From Desulfolinea sp964487745 (lineage in GTDB: Bacteria > Chloroflexota > Anaerolineae > Anaerolineales > Villigracilaceae), in the NCBI GenBank assembly GCA_964487745.1, contig CAZASG010000017.1, positions 1 through 64,000 on the forward strand: 64,000 bases of DNA, read 5' to 3'. Below, piece by piece: positions 41,987 through 49,587 of the stretch (position 1 is the first letter of the stretch; every line of letters starts with the position of its first letter). The translations under genes were made by a program, and so were the position numbers. The notes under the pieces were generated by a model. That model was given only the letters and a program-made list of their open reading frames with translations. It had not been told where the DNA came from and ran no database searches.

Positions 41987-44098
41987 ATGTCTACAGAAAA
42001 ATTTGATGTTGTTGTCATTGGAGCCGGTTTAGGTGGATTATCTGCGGCTGGCTATCTCGCCAAAGCGGGGAAGAAAGTGCTCGTTCTTGAGCACCATGCT
42101 GTGCCCGGCGGATATGCTCATGAGTTTCGACGTGGGAAGTATCGTTTTGAAGTCGCTCTCCATGCCATTGATGGCGCTGGCCCCGGTGGATGGGCGTACC
42201 CCGTGTTGAAGGATTTGGAAGTGACCGACAAAGTCCACTTTCACCGCATGGACCCCTTCTACACGGTCCAATATCCCGAACATGAGATTATTTCTCACGC
42301 CGACCCTGTTGAATACGAAGCTGAATTAATCCGAAATTTCCCACATGAAAAGGATGGCATTCGCGCGATGATCGCCGAGATGATCGAGATCTATTGGCAG
42401 GTTCGTCGCTTTGGCGAAGACGCCAAGCTCGGCACTCGCCCGCCTGTGGAAGAGCTTCCCATCAAATATGGCAAGATGCTCTCGGTGATGGATTCGAGTT
42501 GGGCAGATTTCATGGCGAAATTCATCAGTGATGAAAAACTCAAGACTGTCTTTTCGACTTTGTGGGGCTACTACGGTTTGCCGCCTAAAGAATTGAATGC
42601 GGCGACCTTTATCTTCCCGTGGGTGAGTTATCATCTTTTTGGGGCGTACTATCCCGCAGGGGGCAGCATGGCGATGAGCCGCGCGATTGAAGCCTTTATC
42701 AATCAACACGGTGGTGAAATTCGCTATAAGCAAACGGTCAACAAGATCGAAGTGAGAGATGGCAAAGCCGTCGCTGTGGAAACGGAAAAAGGTTTGAGAG
42801 TGGAAACTGATGTCGTGGTGAGCAATGCCAACGCACCGGATACGTTGCTCAAATTTGTGGGTCGGGAAAATCTTCCTGCGCAGTATCAAGCCCAAATTGA
42901 GGCCGCTCCGCCCGCCATATCCAATTTGGTGGTTTATCTCGGTCTTGATCGCGATCTCAAAGCCGAAGGCTGGGATCATCATGAGATCTTTGTCAGCGAT
43001 GGTTATGATATTGATGCCGATTATCAGGCCGCGCTGGCTGGTGAGTTCGAGAAATCCGGCATATCGATCACCTATTACGACCACGCTGACCCCGGTTGCT
43101 CGCCTGAAGGCGGATCGGTTTTGGGCATCTTCTCGCTGGCGCATTGGGATTCTTTCAACCAGTGGGGCACGGGTGGTGACCTTGAAAGCTATGGTAAAAA
43201 TCCGCAATATCTTGAGTTGAAGGAAGCCGCTGCCGCAGAATTGATCGAACGCGCTGAGAAATTGATTCCCGGTTTGAGCGGGATGATTAAATATAAGGAA
43301 GTTGGCACGCCGATCACGAACTGGCGCTACAGCCGCAATGTGGGCGGGAGTATTTATGGCACTGAGCAGTCTGTCGAGAATATGTATTTCAACCGTCTAA
43401 GTGCCAAAACGCCCGTTGAAAATCTCTTTTTGGCCGGAGCCTGGACTTTTGCCGGTGGCATGAGTGCGGCGCTGATGTCCGGGCGTGAGACGGCATCGAT
43501 GGTGCGTGGATATTTGGATGACGAAGAAGTGGTCTTGATGACCGGCATCAAAATGCCGGAAGGCATGCTGGAAGAAAGTGGAGTAGCTGAAGTGAACAGA
43601 AATCATGAGGAAAAGAATGCTCAGGGACAGTTGCCTGCAACAACTCTCAAGGCTGCTGGTTCCGGGCGCGAGATCGCGCTGAATGCCATCGGCAAACCCG
43701 CCATGCTACTCTTCCATACGCAGGAGACAGCAGAGCAGGCAGCGAAGGTGAATACCACCATCCGTGCTGTAGAGAAGTTTGCAAAAGCCGAAAATCTTTT
43801 CATTGCGAACGTGGTTGACCTGCACGGCATCCCCAAGCTCTTTCGAAATTTTGCCGAACGAGCGATGAAAAGCTCCTACGAAGAGGCTGTAGCAGGATTG
43901 CCCAAAAATCTTGCCCCTGAAGATTACGTCATTATTCTGCCTGACTGGGATGGCAGCGTCACCAAAGCCGCCGGGCTGGAAAATGTCAACGAGCAGATTG
44001 GTATGGTTTTTCTTGATGCAGCCGGCGATCTTCAAGGCGTCTTCCGTGGGGATGCGGCTGTTGGGAGGGCATTAGAATTGCTCGAAAAGATGAATTAA
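41987..44098 (+). CDS. Phytoene-dehydrogenase-like FAD oxidoreductase with a C-terminal thioredoxin-like extension
   Basis: A 703-residue protein. Residues about 5-515 form a CrtI/CrtO/retinol-saturase-type flavoprotein: FAD-binding VVVIGAGLGGLSAAGYLAKAGKKVLVLE (7-34), GGYAHEF, and the C-terminal ETASMVRG-x, LFLAGAWTFAGGMSAALMSG. Residues about 535-703 are an additional domain with IGKPAMLLFHTQETAEQAAKVNTTIR and YVIILPDWDGSV that looks like a thioredoxin/YtfJ-type fold without a CxxC pair. The fusion is unusual. The substrate is likely a polyene or lipid. It sits directly downstream of the PadR regulator. Confidence 0.82.
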   Translation: MSTEKFDVVVIGAGLGGLSAAGYLAKAGKKVLVLEHHAVPGGYAHEFRRGKYRFEVALHAIDGAGPGGWAYPVLKDLEVTDKVHFHRMDPFYTVQYPEHEIISHADPVEYEAELIRNFPHEKDGIRAMIAEMIEIYWQVRRFGEDAKLGTRPPVEELPIKYGKMLSVMDSSWADFMAKFISDEKLKTVFSTLWGYYGLPPKELNAATFIFPWVSYHLFGAYYPAGGSMAMSRAIEAFINQHGGEIRYKQTVNKIEVRDGKAVAVETEKGLRVETDVVVSNANAPDTLLKFVGRENLPAQYQAQIEAAPPAISNLVVYLGLDRDLKAEGWDHHEIFVSDGYDIDADYQAALAGEFEKSGISITYYDHADPGCSPEGGSVLGIFSLAHWDSFNQWGTGGDLESYGKNPQYLELKEAAAAELIERAEKLIPGLSGMIKYKEVGTPITNWRYSRNVGGSIYGTEQSVENMYFNRLSAKTPVENLFLAGAWTFAGGMSAALMSGRETASMVRGYLDDEEVVLMTGIKMPEGMLEESGVAEVNRNHEEKNAQGQLPATTLKAAGSGREIALNAIGKPAMLLFHTQETAEQAAKVNTTIRAVEKFAKAENLFIANVVDLHGIPKLFRNFAERAMKSSYEEAVAGLPKNLAPEDYVIILPDWDGSVTKAAGLENVNEQIGMVFLDAAGDLQGVFRGDAAVGRALELLEKMN

Positions 44099-44101
44099 AC
44101 T

Positions 44102-44137
44102 AAAGATCTGATGGGTTTGCAAACCCGTCAGGTCTTT
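44102..44137. repeat. Imperfect palindrome after the oxidoreductase gene
   Basis: AAAGATCTGATGGGTTTG and CAAACCCGTCAGGTCTTT arms with two mismatches. It can act as a terminator for the FAD oxidoreductase gene, ending in a short T-run. Confidence 0.7.
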
Positions 44138-44169
44138 ATGGAAGTAATTATGATTATTACTATTGTGTC

Positions 44170-44198
44170 TTGACAAGTTCAATAACAGAAGGTATAAA
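44170..44198 (+). promoter_or_regulatory. Promoter of the TetR-controlled operon
   Basis: Consensus TTGACA (44170-44175), 17 bases, then TATAAA (44193-44198). The -10 hexamer forms the left edge of the TetR operator palindrome, which would block RNA polymerase when bound. Confidence 0.85.
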
Positions 44199-44222
44199 TA
44201 ACTGACTGGTTAGTTATTTATA
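44193..44222 (+). promoter_or_regulatory. TetR-type operator palindrome
   Basis: 14-bp arms TATAAATAACTGAC and GTTAGTTATTTATA with a two-base centre and one mismatch. ACTGAC..GTTAGT is the type of site bound by TetR repressors. It overlaps the -10 element and ends 17 bases before the first gene; the TetR gene is the last of the operon. Confidence 0.8.
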
Positions 44223-44239
44223 CCTTGAAGGAGATAGTA

Positions 44240-44794
44240 ATGAAAACTTTAAAGCTTCCATCAGCAGTACACGAGGTATTTGGAGAAGAATCTACGCTTA
44301 TTGAAATGTTGTTGGTTTTATTTTTTAGTGTCGGAGCAACTTGGATATTATTCGCGAGCACCCTAGTTGAATGGGAAGCATTGGCAACATGGAAATTTAT
44401 CGTTATCCTTATCTTGGCTTTCGATATTTTTGCAGGATTTGTTGCAAATCTTACATTTTCCACAAATGCCTTTTATCAGAAATCGAATAAGGCACGCTTG
44501 GGTTTTATCGCCATTCATATTCAACCACTAGCCTTTGCTTTCTTGGCTGATAGCTCTTTCTCGGTTGGTGTTGGTATCTGGATTTATACAATCCTGGGTG
44601 CACTTGTTGTAAATCAACTTAGGGGCTATCCTGCACAGCGAGTGGTCGCGGGCGTTTTGGTTGGTCTGGGCTTGCTTGCTTTGATCTTGTTCTCAAATGG
44701 GATCGCGGTCTGGTTGCAGATAGTGCTAATCTTCTATCATTTGAAGGTGACTTACTGTTTCGCCGTTGATCATTATGCGTCGAGGACCATATGA
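44240..44794 (+). CDS. Membrane protein of the TetR-controlled operon
   Basis: A 184-residue protein with about six hydrophobic helices (about 22-40, 48-72, 88-104, 110-124, 137-153, 155-170). The start at 44240 is set because AAGGAG lies 8 bases upstream; the TTG at 44225 is inside that site. No family is recognised with confidence. Its stop overlaps the acetyltransferase start by ATGA. It is the first gene under a strong promoter and TetR operator, so it is probably induced by a small hydrophobic ligand, perhaps one it excludes or modifies. Confidence 0.65.
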   Translation: MKTLKLPSAVHEVFGEESTLIEMLLVLFFSVGATWILFASTLVEWEALATWKFIVILILAFDIFAGFVANLTFSTNAFYQKSNKARLGFIAIHIQPLAFAFLADSSFSVGVGIWIYTILGALVVNQLRGYPAQRVVAGVLVGLGLLALILFSNGIAVWLQIVLIFYHLKVTYCFAVDHYASRTI

Positions 44795-45417
44795 GCCACG
44801 CCCAAGGTGGTCTACAGATCTTGCCCTTATCTTTGGATAAGGAGCTTAGCGTTCAGGCGATAGATATCCTCGCGCGAGCTTTTCAGCATGATCCCTTAAT
44901 CCAAAATCTCTTTCCAGAAGATACAGAACTTCGCAGCCGTGTATTTTTTCAATATCTTTTGAGAAAAAGTGATTTGCTTAACGAAAAATTCTTAGGCATT
45001 TATAATAATGGAAAATTGCAAGGCGTGGCAAGTATTGAAACGCCATTAGTAAAAAACAGTATTGGAAAAACTTTATCTTTCATTGTTGAATCTCTGAAAT
45101 TGGCCTTGAAAATTCCATTTCGAAGGTTCATTTTTCTAAATAATTACATGAAAGCAACGCTTTCCGTGCGCCCGAAAGACCCTCATCACTATTTGGTCTT
45201 TATCGGAATTGATCCCTCAGTTCAGGGAGAAGGATTAGGACGCGCTTTTCTGGAAGCCATTCATGAATCTGTAGAAAATGATACGAGCTCAATCGGGATT
45301 GGGTTGGATACAGAAAACCCTGAGAATGTCCCGCTTTATGAATATTTTGGCTATAAACTGACAGAAAAAGAATTGCTTGATCCAATCACAGTCTTCTGTC
45401 TATTCAGGAGCAAATAG
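44791..45417 (+). CDS. GNAT-family acetyltransferase
   Basis: A 208-residue N-acetyltransferase. The acetyl-CoA-binding signature is LVFIGIDPSVQGEGLGRAFLEAIHE at about 132-156, and GLDTENPENVPLYEYFGYKLTEKELL at about 171-196 completes the fold. The N-terminal half is divergent. The substrate is unknown. Translational coupling (ATGA) to the membrane protein and a 17-base gap to the TetR gene suggest a small resistance-type operon, for instance acetylating a toxic amine or peptide that induces it. This is inference from layout only. Confidence 0.82.
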   Translation: MSHAQGGLQILPLSLDKELSVQAIDILARAFQHDPLIQNLFPEDTELRSRVFFQYLLRKSDLLNEKFLGIYNNGKLQGVASIETPLVKNSIGKTLSFIVESLKLALKIPFRRFIFLNNYMKATLSVRPKDPHHYLVFIGIDPSVQGEGLGRAFLEAIHESVENDTSSIGIGLDTENPENVPLYEYFGYKLTEKELLDPITVFCLFRSK

Positions 45418-45434
45418 AAATTAGAGGCTATTCA

Positions 45435-46034
45435 ATGTCCCCAAAACCAGATGTCAGTGCTGAACGAATTCCCCAAATATTAAATGCTGCCCTGAGTGTC
45501 TTTGCGGCGAAGGGGTTAAATCAGGCCACTATGTCAGATGTGGCGGATGCAGCCGAACTAAGTAAGGCGACCGTCTATCTTTATTTCAAGAATAAAGACG
45601 ATCTGATTTATTCGGCATTGGTGACTTCATTGGAGCAGGGATTTGGCAATTTAGAAATGATCTTGGATTCCGATGGTGAAGTTAAAAGCCAAATACTTGA
45701 TTGGGTAGAAAAAATCTCCTCTCAAATGGCTGATTCGACCACCTATTTGAGTATCGGTTTTGAGTTTTATGCTTTGGCAAATAAACGGCCTGAAATTCAG
45801 GAACGTTTGCAAAAATATTTCAAAGAATTTCGGCAGTTACTGGGTGATGTCATTCAAAAAGGGATAACTCAGGGTGAGTTCCAGCCAGTTGAAGCAGATT
45901 CGATTGCGGTTGCGATAATCGCATTATTTGAAGGGTTTAATGTACTTTGGTTTACTGGGCCAAACGACATTAGTTGGCTATCGCTTCGCGTAAATACGAT
46001 AAACTTTTTGCTAGATGGCATTTCATCAAACTAA
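45435..46034 (+). CDS. TetR-family transcriptional regulator
   Basis: A 199-residue repressor with an N-terminal DNA-binding domain (ALSVFAAKGLNQATMSDVADAAELSKATVYLYFKNKDDLIYSAL, about 15-58), the classical helix-turn-helix region, and a helical C-terminal ligand pocket (about 65-195). It most likely binds the palindrome at 44193-44222 and represses the three-gene operon including itself. Confidence 0.92.
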   Translation: MSPKPDVSAERIPQILNAALSVFAAKGLNQATMSDVADAAELSKATVYLYFKNKDDLIYSALVTSLEQGFGNLEMILDSDGEVKSQILDWVEKISSQMADSTTYLSIGFEFYALANKRPEIQERLQKYFKEFRQLLGDVIQKGITQGEFQPVEADSIAVAIIALFEGFNVLWFTGPNDISWLSLRVNTINFLLDGISSN

Positions 46035-46050
46035 CTTTGTCCACGAAGCT

Positions 46051-46117
46051 TATTCTTTCAAAAAAGTAGCGATCCACTTTGCGAAAAGCTGATTATCAGG
46101 GTCGCCTTCCGATAGCG
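46051..46117 (-). pseudogene. Remnant of the 3' end of an unidentified gene
   Basis: On the minus strand an open frame reads TLSEGDPDNQLFAKWIATFL and then KE and a stop (46053-46051). This looks like the last residues of a protein and has no upstream part. It abuts a plus-strand remnant of another gene at about 46117. No family is assigned. Confidence 0.35.
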
Positions 46118-46356
46118 TTTTCCGTGCCGCCGAAAATCGCGTTGCATTTGCGACAGGTACGACGAGCGGCATCTCGATGGTGATCGATCCTTACGGGCGC
46201 ATCACGGCAGAAGGTGAGATCAACGAACGTGGCGTGATCGTTGGTGAGACTTTCACCGCTGAAGGAAAAACTCTATACACGCGCTTTGGCGATTGGTTTG
46301 GCTGGTCGATGGTGATAGTGCTGGCAGGATTGATCTTGCGAGGAAAGAATAGCTGA
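46105..46356 (+). pseudogene. Truncated apolipoprotein N-acyltransferase C-terminal fragment
   Basis: An in-frame stretch of about 80 codons without a start codon reads VFRAAENRVAFATGTTSG, ISMVIDPYGRI, GVIVGETFTAEGKTLYTRF and GDWFGWSMVIVLAGLIL and then a stop (46354-46356). This is the C-terminal end of the nitrilase-fold domain plus the last membrane helix of an Lnt-like apolipoprotein N-acyltransferase. The first about 400 residues are missing, so it is a dead remnant. It is immediately upstream of the HsmA-like gene. Confidence 0.8.
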
Positions 46357-46405
46357 AAGTATATGCTTGTGTTATCCTTTGCTCATTCTGATTAAAGGAG
46401 CAGAC

Positions 46406-46771
46406 ATGGAGCCATTAGCAAGTATTATTATCACTTTGGCGTTGGTTTTCTACTCCATCGGTGTGTGGAGTGAGCGCATCGCAGGCGAGCTGAAGAAATG
46501 GCATTTAGCTTTCTTTGTTCTTGGCTTGATCGCAGATACCTGGGGCACTGGTTTGATGATCGAATTCTCAGGTCGGTTAACATTTGATATTCACGGCGTC
46601 ACAGGCCTTATTGCCATTATTCTCATGTTCATCCATGCTTTGTGGGCATTTCTTGTGTTACAAAAGAACGATGAAAAAGCGATCAAGAATTTCCATAAAT
46701 TCAGTGTGCTGGTCTGGTTTATTTGGTTGATCCCCTATTTCAGTCCAATGTTTTTTGCGATGGGGGGATAG
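46406..46771 (+). CDS. HsmA-like four-helix membrane protein
   Basis: A 121-residue protein with four hydrophobic helices (about 5-24, 34-52, 60-82, 94-113). Histidines and an arginine/lysine lie at helix ends (WHLAFF, DIHGVTG, HKFSVLVWF). The pattern resembles the uncharacterised TIGR03987/HsmA group. Start 46406 has AAAGGAG 6 bases upstream; the 46367 start would lie in the remnant. Possibly a small transporter or haem-related membrane protein, but not assigned. Confidence 0.7.
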   Translation: MEPLASIIITLALVFYSIGVWSERIAGELKKWHLAFFVLGLIADTWGTGLMIEFSGRLTFDIHGVTGLIAIILMFIHALWAFLVLQKNDEKAIKNFHKFSVLVWFIWLIPYFSPMFFAMGG

Positions 46772-46784
46772 TAATAAGCACGGA

Positions 46785-47333
46785 TCATTGATATTCGTTT
46801 AGCAAGTTTTCCAAAACAAAGATCTCCCGCTTCGTCCATCTCGGGGCGGGATTTGATTCTGCGAGAACTTTTTTATTTGCTTCCAATGCTTCCTCGATAC
46901 TCACCCAAACGGGGCGGAATCCGAGTTCCTCTTCGTAATCATCCAGATCAAGATTGCCGATCTCTCCATTGATCTCGCAAAAGTAATAGTACGAGAACAT
47001 CTTAAAGGTCTCAAAATCATCTTCCATTGCCTTGGCATATTCGAGCATCTTGCCTAATTCCCCGGTGACCTGCGTCAGCGTCGCCCCGCTCTCCTCGCGA
47101 ATCTCTCGCCGCAGTGCTTCAAAGTGTGGTTCGCTAGGCTTGATCCCTCCGCCAGGGAATTTATAATCCCCATTGACGGGCGAGTAGATCATCAACAGTT
47201 CTTTTGACAATGCTCCAGCCGCCGTCCTCGGCGGCGCATTACGAAAAATAATTCCCCGCACTGCCTCGCGCAAAAAGGTTTTCCCTTCAGTATTTAAATG
47301 CTCATGTCGGTAGATTGTGCCAAGTAACTTCAT
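46785..47333 (-). CDS. NUDIX hydrolase
   Basis: A 182-residue protein with the NUDIX box: GGGIKPSEPHFEALRREIREESG, about 60-82 (the pattern Gx5Ex7REUxEExGU with a His insertion but the key REIREESG intact). It hydrolyses a nucleoside diphosphate linked to another group, such as NADH, ADP-ribose or oxidised dNTPs. The C-terminal extension (about 120-182) is not diagnostic. It is convergent with the HsmA-like gene, 13 bases apart. Confidence 0.86.
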   Translation of the reverse strand: MKLLGTIYRHEHLNTEGKTFLREAVRGIIFRNAPPRTAAGALSKELLMIYSPVNGDYKFPGGGIKPSEPHFEALRREIREESGATLTQVTGELGKMLEYAKAMEDDFETFKMFSYYYFCEINGEIGNLDLDDYEEELGFRPVWVSIEEALEANKKVLAESNPAPRWTKREIFVLENLLNEYQ

Positions 47334-47402
47334 TTTTTGCCTTTATGCCTTCAATCGTGATACCATAATTTCAAAAGTATACCTCTCCCAAAAGGAACTC
47401 CC

Positions 47403-48542
47403 ATGTCCGATACCGATGTTTTTATCATCTCTGCTGTGCGCACCGCTGTTGCCAAAGGTAGCGAAAAAGGTGCGCTCTATCCCCTTGCGCCGGTTGATCT
47501 CGCTGCTCAAGTGATGGACGCCGCTGTCCGACGCGCGGGCGTGCAGCCCCGTCGCCTCGACGATGTCATTTGGGGCATTGTTACGCCTATCGGCGATCAA
47601 GGCGCGAATATGGCGCGTCTCGCCGCCCTTAAGGCGGGCTTCCCCGTCGATGTGCCTGCTGTGAGTATCAACCGCATGTGCGGCTCCAGCCAGCAGGCGG
47701 TCCATTTTGCATCCCAGGCCATTCTCGCGGCCGATGCCGATCTTGTCCTCGCAGGCGGCACGGAGATGATGTCACATCAAAAACTGGGAGCGGATTATCC
47801 TGCTGAGTGGCCAAAAGATTTCCCCCATGACCTCGTCCATCAGGGCATCAGCGCCGAGATGATGGCGGAGAAATGGGAGCTGACGCGCGACGAGCAGGAC
47901 GACTTCGCGTATCGCTCACACGAGAAAGCTGCCACCGCTATAGATACGGGGTACTTTGAGAAGCAAATCCTTCCGCTAACCCTCCCCAACGGGCAGACGT
48001 TTGCCGAAGATGAAGGCGTCCGCCGCCCCCCCGACCGAGAGAAGATGCGCGCCCTCAAGCCCGTCTTCAAGGATGATGGCACCGTCACAGCCGGGAATGC
48101 CTCCCAGATCAGTGATGGCGCCGCCGCGCTCCTGCTCGCCTCTGCGGATGCGATCGGGCGTTATAACCTGATGCCACGTGCGCGTGTCGTTGCCCGCGTC
48201 GCGGTCGGGACAGACCCTGTCCTGATGCTGGATGGTCCCATCCCCGCAACGGAGAAGGTGCTCAACAAGGCAGGATTAACGCTCGACCAGATCGACGTGA
48301 TCGAGATCAACGAAGCCTTTGCGAGTGTGGTTTTGGCATGGGCAAAAGAATTTGATGTGGATATGAACAAAGTCAATCCCAACGGTGGCGCCATCGCGCA
48401 TGGACATCCTCTCGGTGCGACGGGCGCGGTGCTAATGACGAAGCTCGTCCACGAACTCGAACGTACTGGTGGGCGTTTTGGTTTGCAGACCATGTGTATC
48501 GGTCATGGCATGGGCACAGCGACGATCATTGAGCGTGTTTAA
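47403..48542 (+). CDS. Thiolase (acetyl-CoA acetyltransferase type)
   Basis: A 379-residue type II thiolase. The acylated cysteine lies in VSINRMCGSSQQAVHFAS (C93). INEAFASVVLAW and GGAIAHGHPLGATGA hold the catalytic histidine, and TMCIGHGMGTA the C-terminal cysteine. All four signature blocks are intact. It either condenses two acetyl-CoA or cleaves 3-ketoacyl-CoA; biosynthetic and degradative roles cannot be separated. The size is slightly below the usual about 390. AAGGA precedes the ATG. Confidence 0.93.
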   Translation: MSDTDVFIISAVRTAVAKGSEKGALYPLAPVDLAAQVMDAAVRRAGVQPRRLDDVIWGIVTPIGDQGANMARLAALKAGFPVDVPAVSINRMCGSSQQAVHFASQAILAADADLVLAGGTEMMSHQKLGADYPAEWPKDFPHDLVHQGISAEMMAEKWELTRDEQDDFAYRSHEKAATAIDTGYFEKQILPLTLPNGQTFAEDEGVRRPPDREKMRALKPVFKDDGTVTAGNASQISDGAAALLLASADAIGRYNLMPRARVVARVAVGTDPVLMLDGPIPATEKVLNKAGLTLDQIDVIEINEAFASVVLAWAKEFDVDMNKVNPNGGAIAHGHPLGATGAVLMTKLVHELERTGGRFGLQTMCIGHGMGTATIIERV

Positions 48543-48545
48543 TTT

Positions 48546-48573
48546 GCAGGGGCACGATATATCGTGCCCCTGC
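48546..48573. repeat. Perfect palindrome between thiolase and folK
   Basis: 14-bp arms GCAGGGGCACGATA and TATCGTGCCCCTGC without a loop base. It fills the whole gap between the thiolase stop and the folK ATG (48583). There is no T-tract, so read-through is probable. Confidence 0.75.
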
Positions 48574-48582
48574 GGAAAAATT

Positions 48583-49062
48583 ATGGCAAAAATCTATATC
48601 GCATTAGGAACAAATTTAGGCGACCGCCTTTCAAATCTGCGCGCGGCAATTGAATCCCTCGTACCTGATGTGCGCGTGCTGCGCGAATCGATAATTTACG
48701 AAACCCCGCCTTGGGGTTACACCGACCAACCTGCTTTTCTGAATCTGGTCGTTGAAGCGGAAACAAGCCTAAATCCACGGGCGTTGCTCGGCTATCTCAA
48801 AAAACGGGAAGATGAGTTGGGGCGTGTAAAAAACTTTCGGTATGGCCCACGGCAGATCGATCTCGACATCCTTTTTTATGATGATCTTGTGATGAATGAA
48901 GCTGATCTGCAGATCCCGCATCCGCGTTTGCATGAGCGTGCCTTTGTCCTCGTGCCCATGATGGATCTCGCCCCTGAGCTTGTCCATCCGGTGCTGGGAA
49001 AAGATGTAAAGACTTTGCTAAACGCGCTGGATTTTGAAGAAATCAAACCTTTTTCGGTATAA
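48583..49062 (+). CDS. folK: 2-amino-4-hydroxy-6-hydroxymethyldihydropteridine pyrophosphokinase
   Basis: A 159-residue enzyme (HPPK) that pyrophosphorylates the pterin in folate synthesis. Motifs: YIALGTNLGDRLSNLRAAI, VRVLRESIIYETPPWGYTDQPAFLNLVV and RYGPRQIDLDILFYDDLVM followed by LQIPHPRLHERAFVLVPM, which holds the catalytic aspartates. The start is set at 48583. The upstream in-frame start at 48469 would lie in the thiolase gene and cross the palindrome. folP is 526 bases downstream, separated by one gene. Confidence 0.95.
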   Translation: MAKIYIALGTNLGDRLSNLRAAIESLVPDVRVLRESIIYETPPWGYTDQPAFLNLVVEAETSLNPRALLGYLKKREDELGRVKNFRYGPRQIDLDILFYDDLVMNEADLQIPHPRLHERAFVLVPMMDLAPELVHPVLGKDVKTLLNALDFEEIKPFSV

Positions 49063-49101
49063 TCAAAGTATTCATTATCCATAAACCTTTAGGAGGTTTC
49101 C

Positions 49102-49524
49102 ATGTCTGATCTAAAACCCCTCAATTGGAAAGCTGAACCCGGCATCGGCTATTCTGTTACACGCCGCGAAGATGGTGGGATGCACTACGTTTTTACCGAT
49201 CTTTCACCTGCCACAGTCGGTCACTGGAAAAAGTTTGCGGAAGAGCATCTTTTTGACGCTGACCGCCTGACCCGCAATTTATACGATCTGCGTGAAGTGC
49301 AAGAGTTCCCCGAAGAAGCCATGCGCTCTGCCATCCGCCTGAACAGCGACCCCTCGGCACGCAAAATTCGCCTGGCTGTGGTCGTGGCGAATGAGGATGT
49401 TGCAGACGGCATTCGCAAGGTGGCAGCGCTCGGTGATGCAACCTTTGCTGCGGATATTCACATCTACACCAGCATAGAAGAAGCCGAAGCCTGGCTCTCG
49501 CAGCCGCTCGATCAATTTGCGTAA
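49102..49524 (+). CDS. SpoIIAA/STAS-like soluble protein
   Basis: A 140-residue protein between folK and folP, with an N-terminal beta-rich part (GYSVTRREDGGMHYVFTDLS) and a C-terminal alternating part (KIRLAVVVANEDVADGIRKVAAL, ADIHIYTSIEEAEAWLSQ). The order and the EEAEAWL ending resemble SpoIIAA-like proteins. The function is unknown. AGGAGG precedes the ATG (AAACCTTTAGGAGGTTTCC). The stop is at 49524 and a 12-bp inverted repeat follows. Confidence 0.6.
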   Translation: MSDLKPLNWKAEPGIGYSVTRREDGGMHYVFTDLSPATVGHWKKFAEEHLFDADRLTRNLYDLREVQEFPEEAMRSAIRLNSDPSARKIRLAVVVANEDVADGIRKVAALGDATFAADIHIYTSIEEAEAWLSQPLDQFA

Positions 49525-49533
49525 AAGCTAAAT

Positions 49534-49586
49534 GTGCGTCGCACCGGGTTCGATGAGATTCTGTCTCGTGAGCTGGTGCGACGCAC
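49534..49586. repeat. Inverted repeat upstream of folP
   Basis: Perfect arms GTGCGTCGCACC (49534-49545) and GGTGCGACGCAC (49575-49586) flank 29 bases. They occupy the gap after the STAS-like gene. The GTG at 49534 is therefore not a credible start for folP, whose frame simply runs through this repeat. Confidence 0.7.
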
Positions 49587-49587
49587 T

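Noticed and set aside
44225..44239. TTG start for the membrane protein of the TetR operon
   Set aside because: The five extra codons overlap the ribosome binding site of the ATG at 44240.
49534..49587. GTG start for folP at 49534
   Set aside because: The 54 bases are an inverted repeat, and DHPS begins with the SLKL...VMGILNATPDSFS region downstream.
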